64,000 nucleotides of DNA from Aquimarina sp. RZ0. GTDB lineage: Bacteria > Bacteroidota > Bacteroidia > Flavobacteriales > Flavobacteriaceae. Below are positions 57,653 to 64,000 of this stretch, in pieces (position 1 is the stretch's first letter; every line of letters starts with the position of its first letter). Where the stretch lies: positions 1-64,000 of the forward strand of contig NZ_VTZU01000017.1 of the NCBI RefSeq assembly GCF_008370685.1, given 5' to 3'. The notes under the pieces are model-generated. The model was not told the DNA's origin, did not search any database, and saw nothing but the letters and a program-made list of their open reading frames with translations. The position numbers and the translations under genes were made by a program.

Positions 57653-58843
57653 ATGAAAAAAGTAATTTTTAGTTTGGCAGGCTTATTAAGCGTAACCACA
57701 ATAGTTGCACAATCAAACACTAGTAATGTAGATCAGTCTGGAGAAAATAATACCACTAGTATAATACAGACAGGTAATGAAAATGCTATAACTCTGAACC
57801 AAGATGGAAATTCTAACCTATCAAGAGCTTTTCAAGGTAGTGTAGATTTTATTTCTATAAATGGTAATATTAGTCAGATACAAACGGGAGATAAAAACTT
57901 TGCTTTTGTACAGCAGGAACATGATAACAATGTTGCTATTCAAACACAAAATGGCAATGGAAATTCAGCTTCTATTACTCAGAATATTATAAATTCCGGA
58001 GGAAATAACCGAGCAGAACAATTTCAAAGTGGAGATAATAATATAGTTACAATTTCTCAAGAAGGAACAAACTCTACGGGAACTGGAGTCTTCAACAATG
58101 CTTCAAGTGGGCAGTTAGGAAATGACAATGCCGTTACCATTACACAAGGTGGTGATACAAACTTTAGTTTTAATTTACAAATAGGTGATGAAAATGAAGC
58201 TGTAGTAACGCAATCCGGTGTTCGAAACGGTTCTGACCAAAGACAAACAGGGGATGCCAATATCGCAATGAGTGACCAATTCGGGGACAATAATATATTG
58301 CTTCAATCTCAAGATGGTGGAGGAAACCTTGCTACTGCAATACAAGGAAGTTCTCTCTCTAACTCTGTAAGTGGATTTGTTAATCAGCGTCAGTCTGGTG
58401 ATGAAAATAGTGCGCTTGCACATCAAGAACAAGATCGAAATAGAATAAATCAAACTCAGGGAGGGGATGAAAATTCTATTGTTGCTTCTCAAAATATCGA
58501 ATCTTCTGGTGGACAAAATCTTGCAGACCAGTTTCAATCAGGGAATGGTAATACTGCTATGGTTAGTCAGGAAGGATTGTCATCTGATGTTCTAGGTGAA
58601 CAGAATTCTGCTTTTCAAAATCAATTTGGGAATGAAAATACAATAATTACTTCTCAGAGAGGTAGAGGCAATAGGAGTCGTATTAGCCAAAGAGGAGAAC
58701 TTCACATCTCAGAAAACACTCAAGTAGGACTAAGTAATTTTGCTGAAGTTAATCAGTTTGGAACTGCTCAGAATAATACAATTTTACAAAACGGAACAGG
58801 GAATACTGCTCTTGTAACACAAATTGGAGCTAGTAATCAATAA
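57653..58843 (+). CDS. Curlin-repeat protein (putative functional amyloid subunit)
   Basis: Start placed at ATG 57653 (MKKVIFSLAGLLSVTT), giving 396 residues with a signal peptide ending VAQ. The mature protein is built almost wholly of curlin-type repeats (pattern N/Q-x-hydrophobic-x-Q-x-G-x-x-N, such as NTTSIIQTGNENAITLNQDG), as in CsgA/CsgB. It is Q-, N-, G- and S-rich. About residues 88-150 and 258-320 are similar to each other, including the QSGG/SSGG and DQFQSG or EQFQSG blocks, indicating an internal duplication. It is probably secreted and assembled into extracellular fibres. No csgEFG genes are nearby. Confidence 0.85.
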   Translation: MKKVIFSLAGLLSVTTIVAQSNTSNVDQSGENNTTSIIQTGNENAITLNQDGNSNLSRAFQGSVDFISINGNISQIQTGDKNFAFVQQEHDNNVAIQTQNGNGNSASITQNIINSGGNNRAEQFQSGDNNIVTISQEGTNSTGTGVFNNASSGQLGNDNAVTITQGGDTNFSFNLQIGDENEAVVTQSGVRNGSDQRQTGDANIAMSDQFGDNNILLQSQDGGGNLATAIQGSSLSNSVSGFVNQRQSGDENSALAHQEQDRNRINQTQGGDENSIVASQNIESSGGQNLADQFQSGNGNTAMVSQEGLSSDVLGEQNSAFQNQFGNENTIITSQRGRGNRSRISQRGELHISENTQVGLSNFAEVNQFGTAQNNTILQNGTGNTALVTQIGASNQ

Positions 58844-59047
58844 GAAAAAGAATAAGTGAAGTAATATTATGGTAGGCTGGTTTATTTATCGGAGAAAGTA
58901 TAACAAAATATTACTACTATTCTTATATCAGATAATTCGGCAAAACGGTATTGTCAATTAAGAAAATTATATATTTCCTTTTTTGTAATGAGACTAAAAA
59001 AAACGAGACCCGTTACAACGGTAATAATTTGATAAATAGTTTTAAAA

Positions 59048-59080
59048 AAAATCCCCGAAGTTTAATTTTTCGGGGATTTT
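59048..59080. terminator. Intrinsic terminator
   Basis: Stem AAAATCCCCGAA / TTCGGGGATTTT followed by T-run, downstream of the curlin gene. Confidence 0.85.
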
Positions 59081-59087
59081 TTATTTA

Positions 59088-59405
59088 GAGTATGTTTAAT
59101 ACGATTTATAACTAAAAATTTCGCATATTCATCGTTTCTTTTTCCTTTCTACTTCGTTTAAAAAATAAACCGTAGCTATAGCTATGCTTGATTTTTTTGC
59201 CTTGCATAAAGAAAAAATAATTCAATGAATTTATACGAATTTTTTAATCACAAATCGTATAAAAAGAATACAAATTGAAAATCAATAGTTTGAGGTACTA
59301 AGGACACTTCAAATGATGAGAATATCGAGATATTTCAATTATTTGAAGTAAGCTCACGGTTCTTAAAATATTTGTTTTCAGGAAGTAAGGTTTTTAAACA
59401 AGCTC
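59088..59405 (+). mobile_element. MITE family 2, copy C, interrupted by family-1 copy 8
   Basis: A 155-bp family-2 element (same ends as copy A) split after 12 bases by MITE copy 8 plus its 3-bp duplication: 318 bp minus 163 leaves exactly 155. Outer flanks are TTA on the left (59085-59087) and TAA on the right (59406-59408). Confidence 0.85.
59100..59259 (-). mobile_element. MITE family 1, copy 8 (160 bp), nested
   Basis: Reverse-orientation copy matching the consensus, with perfect TAA duplications (59097-59099 and 59260-59262). Family-2 copy A shows the undisrupted target (GTATGTTTAAAAAGAATAC), which proves insertion at that point. Confidence 0.96.
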
Positions 59406-59433
59406 TAATTCAAAAGGATAAATGGTATTAGTA

Positions 59434-61986
59434 TCAATTTTTCATGATTTTTAGACTTTCCATACCCTTCTCTCCGGTTAGCTGGACAAAATAAATTCCG
59501 GATTCAATATGTTCCAGATTAATCTGCAACGTATCTGCTTTGTCTGTAATAGCTTTGTCATAAATTATTTGACCATTTATATTGACTATTTTTACAGAAT
59601 AGTAAACCCGATTAGGAATCAGTCTCAAATTAAATTGATCTGTAAATGGGTTCGGAAATATCGATGTCTTTCTGGTATCTGTCAGGTCATTATCTCTTCC
59701 GGATTGATATGTAATCACTAGTTTAGGCTTAGCGATTGCACTTTTATTTTCTTTAGAGGCAAAACCTACATCATTTCCTCCTTTGTGTTCTAATATAAGT
59801 GCCAATTTATCTTGATTATTTATTTTAAGAGATTTTAGATTCCATTTATATGTTGAATTTACCTTAAAACTTTGATTAAGACTACCTAATGTTGTCATTG
59901 CAGACGGTTTATTGGTATTCGACAACGTATTCTCGGTCCAACCAATTTTATTTCCCTGTTGTATTTCTATCGTCCCATTCCCAGCATCAGAAGTACAGGT
60001 TAATTCTAATCGAGCCGAAGTAATAGCTCCTTTTATCTGTGATACATCAAAAAGTAAATAGCCTACTCTTCTATTATTTTCTACTCTAATAAGATCTACA
60101 TTTTTTCTGGTAGCATTTTCTAAATAGGCGTCTTGAATAGGCGATAGGGTTGTAGTAACTGATTCTCCTCCACCTGTAGACGTGTCTGCATCTTTACCAA
60201 ACACCCTAAATTCCAGAAGACTTACCCAACTACCTGTATATGAGTCAGCACCTGTAACATTAATCCTTATGTATCTGGCATTTATGGGATTAAAAGAATC
60301 TTTGATTGGTTTATCTACGGTACCTTTTGTTTTGTTATTACTTCTATCCACAACGGTTCTGTATGCATCCGAAACTTTTTCTTTAACCTGGATTGTGAAT
60401 TGATACGCTCTATTTTGATAACATACTAACTCTGTTCTGGAAATATTTTTTAATGATTGCAGATCTACCTCTAACCATTTTGAAAATCCATTAGAAGACC
60501 ATCTTGTATTCGTATTGCCATCTACAGCATTTGAGGCAGGATTACCATTCTGGCTATTTTCGGATTTAGTAGGTTTCTTAAGTGCCAAATTCTTAATAGT
60601 ACTATCTCCTCCATTGCCATCTGTATCTTTTACAGTGATTCTACTAGTAGCTTTCTTATTACCATCTACTGTTGTTACAGTAATAATTGCAGAACCATTT
60701 GATACTGCAGTTACCAAACCATTAGAATTTACCCTCGCTACAGCGGTGTTATTAGAAGACCAATTTACTGATTTATTCGTGGCACCTTTTGGACTTACTG
60801 TCGCATCTAAATCTCTTGTTTGATTCACGGTAAGGGTAATACTGTTATCTGATATACTTACCCCTGTAACTGGAACTGTATTGTTTCCTCCACCACCTGA
60901 TCCGCATTTTACAGCATAAAATGTTCCACAGGATGGCATAGACCAATTTGTTCTATCAGGTTCTCCATAATCTCTGTAAGTATATACAACATTTCGATCC
61001 GAGAACTCTTTCTTATTTTCTCTATAGTCAAATGTTGTATTATTTACTATAATATTTCTGGGACCTGGTTTATCATGACCATATCGTGCTCCTCCGGTTG
61101 CAAATACTCCCCAGGTATGCCAGGAAGGACGGATAATCGAATTTTGTTCAATTAAATTGCGCCCGTCATCACCATTGTGAAAGTTTACGTCTACTTCCAA
61201 ATTATTTTTGAAAACTACATTATATCTCGCTCCGTTTTGAATCGCAAAATGGCGTATCTTTCTCACTGTAGATCCAATCACTAAATTGTAATCCCCTCTG
61301 ATATCAAAATAACCTTCTCCTCCTTCACCTTTGTTATAGCAATTGTCAACAAGTGAATTTCTGAATGTATTATGTTTTCCAAATATTTCAACAGGATCAG
61401 AACCACTATTAATAAAATCGACATCATCTACCCAGTTATCATCTCCATCAAGACGAACCAGTGTATTATTATTACTTGGAAAAACATTCTCAAAACATTC
61501 TCTGCAAAATCTACCATCCTGAAAACCTGTACGATATTCTTTTGGAGGATTAGGAAGTGCTTCATAGACTACGCGCATATCTTCCAAACCAGCATTATTC
61601 ACACCTCTTCCAAATACAATGGCACGCCCACTTTTCATTTTAACGCTAAGTTTTACACCATTTTTATTTCTACCACGTAGTATGACACCATCTTTTAGGT
61701 TAATTGATCGATTAACCGTATAAGTACCATTATTCAGGAGTACTACACCCGCTCCCCCTCTGTCTATAGCATTTTGAATATTTCCTCCGGGATTTAATGT
61801 AGCTTTTATATTCGAAATAGTAGGAATTCCACCTCTTCTTCCTGCCTTGGCCCATTCTTTAATTTCAGGATAATCAGAATCGTAACAGGAAGAATCCGCA
61901 TTACATCCAGTACTTCCATTCTGGGCATTTATACTTAGATAACATATGTTCAGCAAGGTTAATAGCGCAATTAGTTTGTTCTTCAT
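59434..61986 (-). CDS. T9SS-exported beta-helix protein with Ig, discoidin and CBM96-like domains
   Basis: An 850-residue secreted multidomain protein. Signal peptide 1-21. About 30-360: right-handed beta-helix, pectate-lyase-like (LNPGGNIQNAIDRGGAGVV, EIFGKHNTFRNSLVDNCYNK, HNGDDGRNLIEQNSI). About 370-455: bacterial Ig-like BID_2 domain (VTGVSISDNSITLTV). About 462-600: F5/8 type C, CBM32-like (NLALKKPTKSENSQ, YIRINVTG). About 608-765: DNRLRE/CBM96-like (DAYLENATRKN, YLLFDVS). About 775-850: T9SS sorting domain (SIFPNPFTDQFNL). A surface enzyme acting on polyanionic polysaccharide such as alginate is likely; the exact activity cannot be read from sequence. Confidence 0.85.
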   Translation of the reverse strand: MKNKLIALLTLLNICYLSINAQNGSTGCNADSSCYDSDYPEIKEWAKAGRRGGIPTISNIKATLNPGGNIQNAIDRGGAGVVLLNNGTYTVNRSINLKDGVILRGRNKNGVKLSVKMKSGRAIVFGRGVNNAGLEDMRVVYEALPNPPKEYRTGFQDGRFCRECFENVFPSNNNTLVRLDGDDNWVDDVDFINSGSDPVEIFGKHNTFRNSLVDNCYNKGEGGEGYFDIRGDYNLVIGSTVRKIRHFAIQNGARYNVVFKNNLEVDVNFHNGDDGRNLIEQNSIIRPSWHTWGVFATGGARYGHDKPGPRNIIVNNTTFDYRENKKEFSDRNVVYTYRDYGEPDRTNWSMPSCGTFYAVKCGSGGGGNNTVPVTGVSISDNSITLTVNQTRDLDATVSPKGATNKSVNWSSNNTAVARVNSNGLVTAVSNGSAIITVTTVDGNKKATSRITVKDTDGNGGDSTIKNLALKKPTKSENSQNGNPASNAVDGNTNTRWSSNGFSKWLEVDLQSLKNISRTELVCYQNRAYQFTIQVKEKVSDAYRTVVDRSNNKTKGTVDKPIKDSFNPINARYIRINVTGADSYTGSWVSLLEFRVFGKDADTSTGGGESVTTTLSPIQDAYLENATRKNVDLIRVENNRRVGYLLFDVSQIKGAITSARLELTCTSDAGNGTIEIQQGNKIGWTENTLSNTNKPSAMTTLGSLNQSFKVNSTYKWNLKSLKINNQDKLALILEHKGGNDVGFASKENKSAIAKPKLVITYQSGRDNDLTDTRKTSIFPNPFTDQFNLRLIPNRVYYSVKIVNINGQIIYDKAITDKADTLQINLEHIESGIYFVQLTGEKGMESLKIMKN

Positions 61987-62726
61987 AATACTTAAAAAAT
62001 GATTTGTGTTTACGTCTAGTTTTTCTGGGATAAATTAATCCTAAATTTAAACCATAAGCTTATTTATCAAACCTAATACTCAAAAAAACTTTACTTAGTA
62101 ATACCTGTTAGTATTAAGTAAATTTTGAGATTACTTAAGATTTGATTTACAATTATAGACTGAACATACAATAGCTTTATTAGAATTTGTCCAAAAAAAC
62201 ACACATTTCAATTCAATCTTTCTTTTTCTTAATTTTTTATAAGGCAAATGAGTCAAAAGCATTTTGATTGTATCTACATCTAAAAAAAAGTTAATTATTT
62301 GTAGCAAAAAAACTATGCTCATCGTTTAAAGCTTTATAAAAGTAATTTTTACATTAAAAAGTAAACACAACTATCTAGTATACGTAGAGAAATTTATAGA
62401 ATTCGTTTTATCGAAAAATAAATATACAATTACCTAATAATCAAATGGTAAGGTGTTGTAGTTGTGTAAAAAACATTAAAAAAGTTAAATTTTTATGAAT
62501 TTTATTGCAAACTGTTGATTAGGATCGAATGAATATATCTTCAAAAAAACCTTGTCAGTCCAAAAAGAGTTATTCTAAAGAAAACTATGCTTTCATTAAA
62601 AAACAACAAATGAATAAACCCCGCTATAGTATTAAAAATTGTTGATTTTGAAATCATTTAACAAAGTAAAAACAGTATTTCAATAGAAAAAAATCTATTT
62701 TAATAGAATATTTTAACGTTACGGTT
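61987..62726. other. Intergenic, no gene seen
   Basis: About 740 bp between divergent genes. It carries TGTTTACGTCTAG at 62007-62019 (also in the leader of the 9304-9762 gene). Small open frames (such as 62131-62322) have no signal, motif or start context to support them. Confidence 0.5.
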
Positions 62727-63812
62727 ATGTTTTTAAATAGAAGAAATTTCATACGTAATACAGGTGTTTTGCTAGGCTCAACCCTTATGCCTTATTCTTA
62801 TTTACTTGCTAATTCTTCTCAGAAACCGCTAGGTATATGTTTAGTTGGTCTAGGAACTTATAGCACCACAATACTTGCTCCTGCACTTCAATTTACTAAG
62901 TATTGTAAACTAACAGGTATTGTGACAGGTACTCCTTCTAAAATTCCAATTTGGCAAAAAAGATATGGGATAAAAGATACTAACATCTACGATTATGAGA
63001 CGATGCATCAAATAGCAGATAATTCTGATATTGATGTAATCTATATTGTATTGCCTACAGGACTGCATGCCACATATGCCATAAAAGCAGCTAATGCGGG
63101 AAAACATGTTTGGTGCGAAAAACCAATGGCAAAAACAGAAACAGAATGCAAAGCCATTATAGAGGCTTGCAATAAAAATAAAGTAAAACTATCTATAGGA
63201 TATCGCATGCAGCACGAACCTAATACTCAACAAATAATAAAATGGGCAATGTCAAAACCTTATGGTGCTATAAAAACAGTATATGCAGAAATTGGATATA
63301 ATGTTACCAATCCTGGAAACACTTGGAGAATGAATGCTAAGTTGGGAGGCGGTACTATGTATGATCTAGGTGTATATGCGCTCAATGCTTCTAGATATAC
63401 GACGGGAGAAGAACCCATTTCTGTAACCGCGCGGCAAATGACAACACGACCTGAGTTATTTACCGAAACTGATGAAACCACACATTTTACATTAGAATTT
63501 CCTTCTGGAGCAATTGCACATGGTAAAACCAGTATAGGCGACAATATGCATCGGCTTCATGCAGATTGTAAAAATGGATGGTATAATCTTCAACCATTCT
63601 CTATGTACTCAGGTGTGAAAGGTAAAACTAGCGATAATATCCTTCTGGACATATATATTGAAAATCAGCAGGCACAGCAAATGGATGATGATGCCTTATC
63701 AATTATCAATAACAGACCGGTTATGGTTCCTGGTGAAGAAGGAATGAGAGATATCAGAATTGTAGAAGCTATCTATAAAGCGGCTAAAAGCAAAGCTAAG
63801 GTTTTGTTATAA
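62727..63812 (+). CDS. Gfo/Idh/MocA family oxidoreductase, Tat-exported
   Basis: A 361-residue NAD(P)-dependent oxidoreductase. The N-terminus NRRNFIRNTGVLLGSTL is a twin-arginine-type signal. The Rossmann segment is GICLVGLGTYST, the signature CEKPMAKTETEC contains the catalytic Lys, and the C-terminal domain includes GGGTMYDLGVYALNASRY. It resembles periplasmic glucose-fructose-oxidoreductase-like enzymes, whose cofactor stays bound through export. The substrate, a sugar or sugar derivative, is unknown. It follows the polysaccharide-related T9SS gene divergently. Confidence 0.88.
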   Translation: MFLNRRNFIRNTGVLLGSTLMPYSYLLANSSQKPLGICLVGLGTYSTTILAPALQFTKYCKLTGIVTGTPSKIPIWQKRYGIKDTNIYDYETMHQIADNSDIDVIYIVLPTGLHATYAIKAANAGKHVWCEKPMAKTETECKAIIEACNKNKVKLSIGYRMQHEPNTQQIIKWAMSKPYGAIKTVYAEIGYNVTNPGNTWRMNAKLGGGTMYDLGVYALNASRYTTGEEPISVTARQMTTRPELFTETDETTHFTLEFPSGAIAHGKTSIGDNMHRLHADCKNGWYNLQPFSMYSGVKGKTSDNILLDIYIENQQAQQMDDDALSIINNRPVMVPGEEGMRDIRIVEAIYKAAKSKAKVLL

Positions 63813-64000
63813 AAATAAAAAAATTTATGATGCTCATCTGACTAGAGAAAGGATCATAGCAATATAAACGTGTACTACTTTTTGTTGAGTAATTTTAGAA
63901 CCTTACTATTAAAATAAATGATATTTCTCCAAGAATTATTGTATCCCGAATACTTTTGCCCCATCCTTTAGCGACTCTATTTTTTTCATTTTCTTATGAT

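Noticed and set aside
7535..59260. Family-1 repeats considered as a CRISPR array or as REP elements
   Set aside because: Copies are kilobases apart, lie in both orientations, have no regular spacers and carry TNA duplications. This fits a transposable element, not CRISPR; fixed REP repeats would not have target duplications.
62131..62322. 63-residue minus-strand open frame
   Set aside because: Lys/Leu-rich composition from AT-rich DNA; no support as a gene.
1..64000. tRNA, rRNA and riboswitch search by eye
   Set aside because: No cloverleaf, rRNA segment or known riboswitch pattern was recognised; this is not a substitute for a covariance-model scan.

Overview
The window is AT-rich DNA from a marine-type Flavobacteriaceae (Bacteroidota), most like Aquimarina or a close relative. 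The evidence is indirect: two exported beta-helix proteins with C-terminal type IX secretion (T9SS) sorting domains, an IPExxxVDY-family protein, two DUF3078 outer-membrane proteins, a DUF2480 protein, a viroplasmin-type RNase H, many SxxC lipoproteins, and promoters of the Bacteroidota form TTG-N20-TAnnTTTG. No database search was possible, so the genus is an inference.

Layout. 0.2-7.4 kb: outer-membrane barrel, omega-amidase, Ig-like lipoprotein, ComF, coiled-coil membrane protein and glycyl-tRNA synthetase. 7.4-9.8 kb: two small lipoproteins around a repeat cluster. 9.9-17.4 kb: serine hydrolase, then Fe-S assembly genes (sufS, sufE, sufT-like) interspersed with an M43 protease, a DUF4377 lipoprotein, DUF2480 and DUF3078. 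17.5-22.7 kb: GNAT acetyltransferase cut by a repeat, second DUF3078 protein, hflX, an endonuclease/phosphatase-family protein, a lipoprotein. 23.1-27.5 kb (minus strand): acpP-fabF-rnc-IPExxxVDY-pyk. 27.6-33 kb: purN, RNase H, START-domain protein, large T9SS beta-helix protein. 33.9-36.8 kb: PfkB kinase and a long PurF-like amidophosphoribosyltransferase. 37.2-41.1 kb: a decayed accessory island between two inverted copies of one repeat. 41.3-50.8 kb: sodA, AddA-like helicase/nuclease, OmpA with thrombospondin-3 repeats, AddB-like nuclease, alpha/beta hydrolase. 50.9-54.2 kb: CxxC peptide, TonB receptor and lipoprotein, probably for metal uptake. 54.3-57 kb: pseudogenes. 57.6-64 kb: curlin-repeat protein, multidomain T9SS beta-helix protein, Gfo/Idh/MocA oxidoreductase.

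The most notable finding is a set of small non-autonomous transposable elements. Family 1 is 160 bp, has imperfect terminal inverted repeats starting TACGATTT, and is palindromic. Eight near-identical copies and one divergent copy lie here; eight of the nine are flanked by perfect 3-bp TNA duplications (TTA, TAA, TGA). One copy interrupts the GNAT gene, and removing it on paper restores 23 in-frame C-terminal residues. Another lies in a decayed M57 peptidase gene. Family 2 is 155 bp with ends starting GAG, three copies, also at TNA sites; one copy carries a family-1 element inside it. A third, 241-bp element with 14-bp perfect inverted ends sits directly upstream of an unrecognised 452-residue protein. 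No intact transposase is present, only IS200/IS605 and IS1595 remnants. TNA duplication is typical of the IS1031 group of the IS5 family, which suggests where to look for the mobilising enzyme.
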